Assembly: GCA_021796055.1 (NCBI GenBank)
Contig: JAJYOS010000048.1
Span: forward strand, 1 to 15,082
Direction: 5' to 3'
DNA from: Bacteroidota bacterium
GTDB lineage: Bacteria > Bacteroidota > Kryptoniia > Kryptoniales > JAKASW01
Length of the DNA stretch: 15,082 nucleotides
This document shows, in pieces, positions 8,242 to 13,832 of the stretch. The notes beneath the pieces are model-generated. The model was given only the letters and a program-made list of their open reading frames with translations. It did not search any database and had not been told where the DNA came from. Both the position numbers and the translations under genes were made by a program. Every line of letters starts with the position of its first letter. Position 1 is the first letter of the stretch.

Positions 8242-8272
8242 TAAACGAGAACCGCCCCGGTGGGGCGGCTTC
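8242..8272 (-). terminator. Terminator-like hairpin after the lytic transglycosylase gene
   Basis: On the minus strand CCGCCCC (8268-8262), loop ACC, GGGGCGG (8258-8252) forms a seven-pair GC stem. It can be lengthened by GAA/TTC pairs across one bulged base. It is followed by TCGTTT, a weak T run. It lies 48 bases after the transglycosylase stop and before the next promoter, which fits a transcript end. Confidence 0.55.
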
Positions 8273-8319
8273 GTGTCAATCTTCATTTACTTAGTTAGGC
8301 GTGTTGATATGCTACTCGT

Positions 8320-9057
8320 CTAGAATTGTCCGGCGCTACGGGGCAGCACGTTCTGATAGAGCGTGTAGTAATGCATCACATTGCCAACGTATGTCAGCGT
8401 CTGGCCGTAATCCCCGAAATAGCCAGAATTAGGTCTGCCCGACCGCCAGATATGTCTTTGAAGGGGGGCATATCTCGAAGAAAGTAGCGGCAAGGCCGAT
8501 TTCACGGCGGGCCAGGAATTGGGGTCGTCCCCCAGGAATTCCGCTATCGACTGTGCGTCCTCCACGCGTGAGAGGCCACAGTTGTAGGCTGCGATGGCGA
8601 GCTCGATCCTGTTCTTGCCATTCGCCTGAGGAAAACTCCTCATCAAATCTCTCAGGTGAATGATGCCCAGCTGTATATTCATGGTGGGATTTGAAAGGTC
8701 TTCAATATTGTGGGTCAGTGCGAGATGAAGTCCGGTGGAAGGCATAATCTGCATGAAGCCCTGTGCCCCCATGTACGACACTGCACTAGGGTCAAAAGCC
8801 GATTCCTGCCTTAGGACTGCAAGTACGAGACGCCAGTCGACTCCATACTTCTTACTCATCTCCTTGACATCTTTTCCGTATTCTGTCAGAAAAATGTATG
8901 TCTGACGGTCCAATTCGGGAATAGAATTCTCGGGTATCACCGTACTGTCGTAGGAATAGCGGGCAGCGTCGGATTCACCTGTGATGAGAATAGCCAACCC
9001 CAGAACGAGTACGGCGACCAACCGTAAGATCAGACCGCGATCAATTGGTCGTTTCAT
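8320..9057 (-). CDS. Lytic transglycosylase (SLT domain), membrane-anchored or secreted
   Basis: A peptidoglycan-cleaving transglycosylase acting in the periplasm. The hydrophobic stretch at about residues 9-27 is a signal peptide or membrane anchor. The SLT domain (about 60-235, counting from the upstream ATG) has the catalytic glutamate in RQESAFDPSAV (Glu86). MGAQGFMQIMPSTG (97-110) and AIAAYNCG (155-162) complete the usual blocks of the Slt70/MltC/MltF-type fold. The region after AYNCG is longer than a minimal SLT domain and ends GYFGDYGQTLTYVGNVMHYY. Two ATGs are adjacent, at 9060 and 9057. GGAG is two bases from the first and five from the second, so 9057 is preferred (245 residues). 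It is probably monocistronic: promoter at 9258-9286, long structured leader, terminator-like hairpin downstream. Its ribosome binding site can pair with an upstream sequence in the leader. Confidence 0.93.
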   Translation of the reverse strand: MKRPIDRGLILRLVAVLVLGLAILITGESDAARYSYDSTVIPENSIPELDRQTYIFLTEYGKDVKEMSKKYGVDWRLVLAVLRQESAFDPSAVSYMGAQGFMQIMPSTGLHLALTHNIEDLSNPTMNIQLGIIHLRDLMRSFPQANGKNRIELAIAAYNCGLSRVEDAQSIAEFLGDDPNSWPAVKSALPLLSSRYAPLQRHIWRSGRPNSGYFGDYGQTLTYVGNVMHYYTLYQNVLPRSAGQF

Positions 9058-9060
9058 CAT

Positions 9061-9250
9061 CTCTCCGAAGTTTGTTCAACATACTCAACGCTTGCCTTCC
9101 GAAGGGTCTCTTCGGACAGGCATGGCCCCCATCTTTAAGGGGGCATCGCCACGGCACAGGAGTGGGCACTCCATACTTCTGAACATTGGGTTTGCCCTCC
9201 CTGTTCCCCTAATAGGAGAACTGCCACCTACATTTTAGGCCAATGCTCTG
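9061..9250 (-). ncRNA. Structured 5' leader of the transglycosylase mRNA, possible cis-regulatory RNA
   Basis: The minus strand between promoter and ATG can form a row of hairpins. They are GTTCTCC/GGGGAAC (9221-9203, loop of 5), GGAGT/ACTCC (9172-9159, loop GCCC), GCCCCC/GGGGGC (9144-9125, loop of 8, with an outer GGC/GCC) and CCGAAG/CTTCGG (9115-9099, loop of 5). The first stem needs a U-G pair that exists only in minus-strand RNA. TCCGAAG (9116-9110) is complementary both to 9104-9098 and to 9070-9064. The latter contains the GGA of the ribosome binding site, so the two pairings exclude each other. I recognise no known riboswitch consensus (TPP, FMN, SAM, cobalamin, c-di-GMP and ydaO compared by eye). 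It could also be a stand-alone small RNA. Confidence 0.4.
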
Positions 9251-9257
9251 ACTTCGC

Positions 9258-9286
9258 CAAACATTTTTTTGGCGGAACTTGTCAAA
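9258..9286 (-). promoter_or_regulatory. Promoter candidate for the transglycosylase, overlapped by an inverted repeat
   Basis: Minus strand TTGACA (9285-9280), preceded by T to give TTTG, is followed after 16-17 bases by AATGTTTG (9265-9258), one mismatch from TAnnTTTG. The perfect inverted repeat CGCCAAA (9255-9261) / TTTGGCG (9268-9274), with a 6-base spacer, covers the -10 element and part of the spacer. That is a position where a repressor could bind. Confidence 0.5.
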
Positions 9287-9347
9287 TGTCACATGAGTGT
9301 GGAAAAATTAAACAAAAACGCTGGTCACCGCGACAAGATTTTTTTTG

Positions 9348-9364
9348 ACCGTCGATATCGCGGT
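9348..9364. repeat. Short palindrome between genes
   Basis: ACCG, one T, the self-complementary CGATATCG, then CGGT form a near-perfect palindrome. It is preceded by a run of eight T on the plus strand (9339-9346). It may be an operator or a hairpin, and nothing else supports a role. Confidence 0.4.
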
Positions 9365-9394
9365 ATGATTGGTGGGCTGATCGCTTACAAGTCG

Positions 9395-9427
9395 GTACCC
9401 GCATCGGCTTGCCGGCATGCCCGGTAC
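9395..9427 (-). repeat. Nested palindrome / long hairpin after the small-protein gene
   Basis: Nested arms GTACC/GGTAC, GCAT/ATGC and CGG/CCG form about 12 pairs around a CTTG loop, with two small bulges. It starts 15 bases after the stop codon of the 63-residue gene on the minus strand. No T run follows, so it is better described as a transcript-end or mRNA-stabilising hairpin than as a standard intrinsic terminator. It is the only strong hairpin near the end of the panD operon. Confidence 0.5.
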
Positions 9428-9442
9428 GACTCCCCGCTCCTG

Positions 9443-9634
9443 CTACTTGGCCTTATTGTCGGCGTACTTCTCGAAGATCTCGTGAAGCCGTTTGAGCGAA
9501 ATCGAGTCGAGGTCCTCGTCGTCCTTATCGCGCTTCACGTACATATCGTAATCGTACCTGTCCTTTGGAAGCATTTTCGAAGTCTTGTACCTAAGAGCTT
9601 CGATCATCTTTTTCTGATCCAGCATGGTACTCAT
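9443..9634 (-). CDS. Small charged hypothetical protein (63 aa), coupled to the nucleotidyltransferase
   Basis: I do not recognise a family. The protein is rich in Lys, Asp and Glu, with no hydrophobic segment and no cysteine, so it is expected to be cytosolic. An N-terminal amphipathic stretch (MIEALRYKTSKML) and a C-terminal one (LKRLHEIFEKYADN) look helical, separated by an acidic linker KRDKDDEDLDS. The start codon overlaps the stop of the upstream gene as ATGA, and GGGAG lies seven bases upstream. This arrangement supports real translation and coupling. A role as a partner or regulator of the nucleotidyltransferase is an inference from the overlap only. Confidence 0.75.
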   Translation of the reverse strand: MSTMLDQKKMIEALRYKTSKMLPKDRYDYDMYVKRDKDDEDLDSISLKRLHEIFEKYADNKAK

Positions 9635-10407
9635 GATTTTCTCCCGAAGACTCTAGTATTGGAAATTAAGGCGTTTTCCGCCTCTTTTAGCTGTTCTACG
9701 GTGTTAATGCCCCTTATTTCGTCGAAATGTTCTGCCAAAACCGCGCTTACCCTCATCCCACGATGGACGAAATACCCGAACACGTCTGTCAGGTAATATT
9801 CGTGCTGGGAATTCTCAGGCGTTACATGCCTGAGGGCGTCGAAAAGCTCCTTCCGCTTGAAGACGTAAATACCCGAATTGATTTCCTTGACCTCCCTTTC
9901 CGCCGGCGAGGCATCACGATGCTCAACGATCCTGTCGACAGCCCCTTCCCGCGTCCTGATAACCCTCCCATAGCCAGTAGGATCATCCACTTCGGCCGTT
10001 AGGACAGTCATCGCGGCGTTGGTTGCGTAATGCGAATCCAGCAGATTCTGCATGGTTTTCTCCGTAAGGAGAGGGACATCACCCGACAATACCAGCACAT
10101 CGCCATCGAAATCCTTCAGAATTTCCTCGGTTTGCATAACCGCATGTCCCGTTCCAAGTTGTTCAGCCTGAATCGCAAAGGTCACCCTGCCGTCGTATTT
10201 GTCTTTCAGATGTTGCATGACAATTTCGCGTCTGAATCCGACGATGACTACCGCCGATGGACTGCCAATCTGCAGCGACAAGTCTACGACATGGTCGACC
10301 AACGGCTTACCATTAACCTCATACATCACCTTCGGCATATCAGGATTCAGCATCCTTTTCCCTTGGCCCGCGGCCATGATTACAACTGTGAACGGTCTTG
10401 TCTTCAT
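9631..10407 (-). CDS. GlmU-like sugar-1-phosphate nucleotidyltransferase, uridylyltransferase domain only
   Basis: A cytosolic enzyme of 258 residues closely resembling the N-terminal pyrophosphorylase half of GlmU, which makes UDP-GlcNAc from GlcNAc-1-phosphate and UTP. Motifs by residue: MAAGQGKRM (11-19) with MPKV (Lys26), QLGTGHA (83-89), SGDVPLL (108-114, Asp110 as metal ligand), then GYGRVIR, IVEHRDA and EINSGIYVF. The left-handed beta-helix acetyltransferase half, about 225 residues in E. coli GlmU, is absent, and the protein ends soon after the Rossmann-like domain. ATG at 10407 is chosen because AGGATAGGG lies upstream and homology starts at once. A TTG at 10437 would overlap panD. 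It follows panD after four bases and overlaps the 63-residue gene as ATGA. It may work with a separate acetyltransferase or serve another sugar. Confidence 0.9.
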   Translation of the reverse strand: MKTRPFTVVIMAAGQGKRMLNPDMPKVMYEVNGKPLVDHVVDLSLQIGSPSAVVIVGFRREIVMQHLKDKYDGRVTFAIQAEQLGTGHAVMQTEEILKDFDGDVLVLSGDVPLLTEKTMQNLLDSHYATNAAMTVLTAEVDDPTGYGRVIRTREGAVDRIVEHRDASPAEREVKEINSGIYVFKRKELFDALRHVTPENSQHEYYLTDVFGYFVHRGMRVSAVLAEHFDEIRGINTVEQLKEAENALISNTRVFGRKS

Positions 10408-10411
10408 ATCC

Positions 10412-10801
10412 CTATCCTGTCTTTTTCTCCTCTTCAAGATGTCCGCTTATGACCTGCCTGATTTTGTTCTTTTGGTCAACCAGGACAACGGTCGGCTGAT
10501 AGCCTGCGGCTTCCGATTCCTCAAACTCCGCATACGCGATTATGATCACCTCATCCCCGACCGTACCGAGCCGGGCCGCGGGGCCGTTAAGACAAATAAC
10601 CCCGGAGCCTGCCTTTCCGGGAATTATATATGTCTCAAATCTCTCACCATTATTGACGTTAACTACCTGAACCTTTTCATAAGGCAAAATCCTTGATGCG
10701 CGGAGGAGATCTGTGTCTACTGTCAGGCTCCCCTCATAATAGAGCTCGGCTTGTGTCACGCGAGCCCTATGAATTTTGGATTTACAAAGAGTAAGTATCA
10801 A
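10412..10801 (-). CDS. panD: Aspartate 1-decarboxylase (pyruvoyl enzyme)
   Basis: Makes beta-alanine from L-aspartate for pantothenate and coenzyme A synthesis. The 129-residue proenzyme self-cleaves between Gly24 and Ser25 in YYEGSLTVD, producing the pyruvoyl cofactor. The positions known from E. coli PanD are all kept: Lys9 (KIHRA), Tyr22, Gly24-Ser25, Arg54 and Tyr58 (GERFETY), and NGPAARLGTVGD for the substrate-side loop. The start is TTG at 10801, with GGGAG five bases upstream. No other start would restore the conserved N-terminus. It begins a three-gene unit with the nucleotidyltransferase (4-base gap) and the 63-residue protein. The 110-base gap after pyrB may carry its own promoter, but none is clear. 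Like pyrB just upstream, it uses aspartate. Confidence 0.97.
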   Translation of the reverse strand: MILTLCKSKIHRARVTQAELYYEGSLTVDTDLLRASRILPYEKVQVVNVNNGERFETYIIPGKAGSGVICLNGPAARLGTVGDEVIIIAYAEFEESEAAGYQPTVVLVDQKNKIRQVISGHLEEEKKTG

Positions 10802-10911
10802 TTAGACTCCCAAATCTTGGCACTTTTTCGTTTACTCGACAAATTACCAAGGTACTTAAACCTTTTCAAGGAAATGGTCCCGCATTATCTCTGCCAACTT
10901 TAGCGTGTCGA

Positions 10912-11820
10912 CTATCTGTCCAGCATTGATGCGAGGAGCGCCATCCTGACAAGGATTCCGTTCCGTGTCTGGCGGAAGTAGGCTGCGCGGGGATCCTTGT
11001 CGACCGAGGGCGAAATTTCGTTAGATCTAGGTAGAGGGTGCATTACGATCGACTTGTGAGGAAGGTATTTCATTATAAACTCATCTATATAGAAGTGCCG
11101 GGGCTCCACCCCAACCCTCTGATCCGGTTCCAGGCGCGTCATGTAGACGACATCGACCTCGTTTACGATCTTCTTCAGATCTTCCTCTTCTGTAAACCAC
11201 ACGTTATACTGCTGCAGGTATTCGGTGATATCCTGCTTCATCCGGAGGGCTTTCGGCGCTATGAAATACAATTTAACCCGCTCAAACTTTCCGAGAAGAT
11301 ACGCAAGTGACCTGACTGTACGACCATCGGCGAGGTTTCCCACCATCGCGATCTTAACGCCATCGATAGTCTTGATCTCCCTATGAATCGTGTACAAATC
11401 GAGAAGCGCCTGAGTGGGGTGCTCGCCTCCTTTACCATCTCCCGCGTTGATCACGGGCACCGATGAGACCGCGGCGGCTCTCGAGGCGCCGCCAACCTCA
11501 TTATGTCTTATGACGATAATGTCGGAAAAGTTCGCCACGACGCGCACAGTGTCTTCGAGCGTCTCGCCGTGCGTCGACGAAGAAAACTGGTTCGCATCTT
11601 CAGTCGCCAGGATCTTCCCGCCGAGCCTCAGCATAGCGGATTCGAACGAGAACCTGGTTCGTGTTGAATGTTCGTAAAAGAGAGAGGCCAATATCCTGTT
11701 GCTGTAGTCGCCGGTACCGCCGCGGTTAACAATGCGCTCCATGCCATCGGCAAGGTTGAAAAGCTCGACAAGCATCGGTACCGTGAACTGTTGTGATTCC
11801 ACGACATGTTGCAAGATCAT
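10912..11820 (-). CDS. pyrB: Aspartate carbamoyltransferase catalytic subunit
   Basis: Catalyses carbamoyl phosphate + L-aspartate to N-carbamoyl-L-aspartate, the committed step of pyrimidine synthesis. The 302 residues align by eye with E. coli PyrB almost without gaps through the active site: STRTR (52-56), Arg105, HPTQ (134-137), Arg167, Arg229, and MHPLPR (260-265). It ends ARNG-like with RNGILVRMALL. The aspartate-specific HPLP rather than HCLP confirms ATCase over OTCase. One odd point: the loop reads SSSTHGET, so His84 stands where E. coli has the carbamoyl-phosphate-binding Lys84. ATG at 11820 follows the arcC stop by one base, with GGGGGA upstream. No pyrI regulatory subunit is next to it. 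It is the last gene of the argF-arcC-pyrB unit. Confidence 0.95.
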   Translation of the reverse strand: MILQHVVESQQFTVPMLVELFNLADGMERIVNRGGTGDYSNRILASLFYEHSTRTRFSFESAMLRLGGKILATEDANQFSSSTHGETLEDTVRVVANFSDIIVIRHNEVGGASRAAAVSSVPVINAGDGKGGEHPTQALLDLYTIHREIKTIDGVKIAMVGNLADGRTVRSLAYLLGKFERVKLYFIAPKALRMKQDITEYLQQYNVWFTEEEDLKKIVNEVDVVYMTRLEPDQRVGVEPRHFYIDEFIMKYLPHKSIVMHPLPRSNEISPSVDKDPRAAYFRQTRNGILVRMALLASMLDR

Positions 11821-11821
11821 C

Positions 11822-12766
11822 TCAGTCCCCCTTTCTAATGTGAGTACCGAAATCCCCTCTCACCGCATCGGCCAGATGAGACGGGCTCGTTATAACGACC
11901 TCTTCCCCGCCGTGGCTCAGGAATTCGACGGCGGAAGATATTTTCGGACGCATGCTCCCCGCGGCAAATTGACCGTCTTCAAGATATGCGGCTGCTTCCT
12001 CCATTGTCAGCAGCCTAAGTGAACGCTCCCCGCTCTTCCTGAAATTCACATAGACGTAATCGACATCCGTCGAAATAACCATCATCTTAATTCCAAGCTC
12101 GCTGGCGAGAAGTGCGGAACTTAAGTCCTTGTCAATTACCGCCTCGACTCCCTTCGTCGCGCCGTCTTCGGAAACCACCGGTATGCCGCCTCCGCCGACG
12201 GCTATTACTATGATCCCATCCTGGATGCACCTGCGTATCGCGTCTATCTCGACAATTTCTACCGGCCTCGGAGAAGGCACAACCCTTCGGTAACCTCGGG
12301 CCGCGTCTTCAACCACGTGCCATCCGAGCTCGTCATGCCGTCTTTCAGCTTCATCCTTGTGATAAAAAGGTCCGACCGGCTTTGTCGGCTCGCGAAAAGC
12401 AGGGTCACGGATCTCGACCCTCACCTGAGTGACGATGGTCGCGACAGGAGCTGTGATCCCCCTCTCGCGAAGCTCAGAGCGAAGCGCGTTCTGCAGGACA
12501 TATCCGAGCTCGCCCTGTGTCGCCGCCACGCAAACATCCAACGGCTGCATGTAGGTTTGCGAAGCGCCTGCTTCGGAGCGAAGAAGCTGCGCCCCGACCT
12601 GAGGACCATTCCCATGCGTGATCACCAGGCCAAAGCCCAGTGCCGCAAGATCCGCAATATGCGACGCGGTAGCGCGGGCGTTCACCGCCTGCTCGCGTAC
12701 CGTTCCCCGCTGACCTGCCCGGATCAGCGAATTCCCGCCTACAGCCACCAGAACTGCGTCGTTCAC
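11822..12766 (-). CDS. arcC: Carbamate kinase
   Basis: Reversibly converts carbamoyl phosphate + ADP to ATP + carbamate, an amino acid kinase-fold enzyme of the cytosol. The 314 residues carry AVGGNSL (8-14), THGNGPQVG (50-58), DPAFREPTKPVGPFY (121-135, the insertion typical of carbamate kinases), GGGGIPVV (191-198), EAVIDKDLSSALLA (208-221) with Lys213, and MRPKI (272-276). The start is GTG at 12766, with GGGGTGA formed by the end of argF just upstream. The four-base gap to argF and one-base gap to pyrB indicate one mRNA. No arginine deiminase gene is nearby. The enzyme could therefore drain carbamoyl phosphate for ATP or, as proposed for some hyperthermophilic archaea, supply it to the two flanking transcarbamylases. 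Confidence 0.96.
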   Translation of the reverse strand: MNDAVLVAVGGNSLIRAGQRGTVREQAVNARATASHIADLAALGFGLVITHGNGPQVGAQLLRSEAGASQTYMQPLDVCVAATQGELGYVLQNALRSELRERGITAPVATIVTQVRVEIRDPAFREPTKPVGPFYHKDEAERRHDELGWHVVEDAARGYRRVVPSPRPVEIVEIDAIRRCIQDGIIVIAVGGGGIPVVSEDGATKGVEAVIDKDLSSALLASELGIKMMVISTDVDYVYVNFRKSGERSLRLLTMEEAAAYLEDGQFAAGSMRPKISSAVEFLSHGGEEVVITSPSHLADAVRGDFGTHIRKGD

Positions 12767-12770
12767 ATAA

Positions 12771-13688
12771 TCACCCCTTTATTAGAGTATAGATGATCGC
12801 CTTTTGTGAGTGTAACCTGTTTTCAGCCTCGTCCCAAACAACCGACTGCTTCGAGTCCATCACATCGTCTGTCACTTCAATGCCGCGGTGTGCGGGGAGA
12901 CAATGCATGAAGATTGCCGACTTCTTCGCCAGCTTCATCAGTTCCTTGTTCACCTGGTAGCCTTCGAAGTCCTTCATTCTTTTCTCTTTCTCGTCCTCTT
13001 GGCCCATGCTTACCCACACGTCGGTATAGACGACGTCCGCGTTCCGGGCAGCTTTGGTTGGATCATGCAGCACTTCAATCACCGCGCCGCTCTTCTTTCC
13101 CTCTTTCTTTGACAAATCGACTATCTCTTTGGGCGGTTCATAACCCTCCGGAGTCGCAACGGCGAAGTTCATCCCTACTTTTGCGGACATCAGCATCAGC
13201 GAGTTGCACACGTTGTTCCCGTCGCCAATGAAGACGAATTTCTTCTTCTTCAGCTTTCCCAGGTGCTCGGTGGCCGTCAGGAAATCGCCTATCGCCTGGC
13301 ATGGATGCTCGTAATCCGTGAGGGCGTTCACCACTGGAATCTTCATGAAGCGCCCCATATCCACGCATGACTGATGGGCATAGGTACGCACGACGACGGC
13401 GTCCATCCAGCGTTCCAGGTTCTTCGAAACATCATGTATGCTTTCGCGCTTGCCAAGGTTGATATCGGTTTGGGTGAGATAGACGGAATGGCCGCCAAGC
13501 TGATAAATGCCGACATCGAATGTCACGTGAGTCCGCAAAGACTGCTTCTCGAAAATGAGGGCTACTGATTTGCCTTTGATGGATTCCCTGTACTTCTTCG
13601 GATGCGCCTTCATATCGGCGGAAAGATTCAGCAGTTTCTTAAGCTCGGCAGGCGTCCAATCGACTATACTCAGAAAATCTCTCTTCAT
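12771..13688 (-). CDS. argF: Ornithine carbamoyltransferase
   Basis: Transfers the carbamoyl group to ornithine to give citrulline (anabolic arginine synthesis, or catabolic in the deiminase pathway). In its 305 residues HPCQ (128-131), VSMGQE (226-231, ornithine loop) and FMHCLPAHRG (260-269, catalytic Cys263) are diagnostic of OTCases. The carbamoyl-phosphate motif reads SLRTH (50-54) instead of STRTR. Thr-to-Leu at the second position is known in some OTCases, while His at the last position is less usual. ATG at 13688 has a good AAAGGAG eight bases upstream. It is the first gene of the argF-arcC-pyrB unit. Whether it runs in the arginine-making direction cannot be read directly. The lack of arcA and the pairing with pyrB favour the biosynthetic one, by inference. 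Confidence 0.94.
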   Translation of the reverse strand: MKRDFLSIVDWTPAELKKLLNLSADMKAHPKKYRESIKGKSVALIFEKQSLRTHVTFDVGIYQLGGHSVYLTQTDINLGKRESIHDVSKNLERWMDAVVVRTYAHQSCVDMGRFMKIPVVNALTDYEHPCQAIGDFLTATEHLGKLKKKKFVFIGDGNNVCNSLMLMSAKVGMNFAVATPEGYEPPKEIVDLSKKEGKKSGAVIEVLHDPTKAARNADVVYTDVWVSMGQEDEKEKRMKDFEGYQVNKELMKLAKKSAIFMHCLPAHRGIEVTDDVMDSKQSVVWDEAENRLHSQKAIIYTLIKG

Positions 13689-13832
13689 TCACTTATCTCC
13701 TTTGGAACATAAGATGCTTAGAAAACGGGAAGGAGGAAATTTCTGCGGCTGAGCGTCATCATCGGTAACGGCGAAAATCGTTCCGCGCCGCCTCGCGCCT
13801 CAGCGGTCGATCCTCTTTTCCATTGGTTGAAT
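13689..13832 (-). promoter_or_regulatory. Possible argF leader with a 7-codon peptide and an inverted repeat
   Basis: Between the GTPase stop and argF, the minus strand holds ATG at 13823 followed by EKRIDR and TGA at 13802-13800. This peptide has two arginine codons out of seven. GCTGAG (13803-13798), overlapping its stop, can pair with CTCAGC (13752-13747). No ribosome binding site is seen for the peptide and no T run follows the repeat, so attenuation is only a possibility. Confidence 0.2.

Noticed and set aside
9061..9250. Known riboswitch or 6S/SRP RNA in the transglycosylase leader
   Set aside because: I compared it by eye with TPP, FMN, SAM, cobalamin, c-di-GMP-I, ydaO, guanidine-I, 6S and small SRP consensus features and found no convincing match, so no class is assigned.
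10408..10437. TTG start at 10437 for the nucleotidyltransferase
   Set aside because: It lies inside panD and adds only a basic tail. ATG at 10407 has AGGATAGGG upstream and starts directly with the conserved domain.
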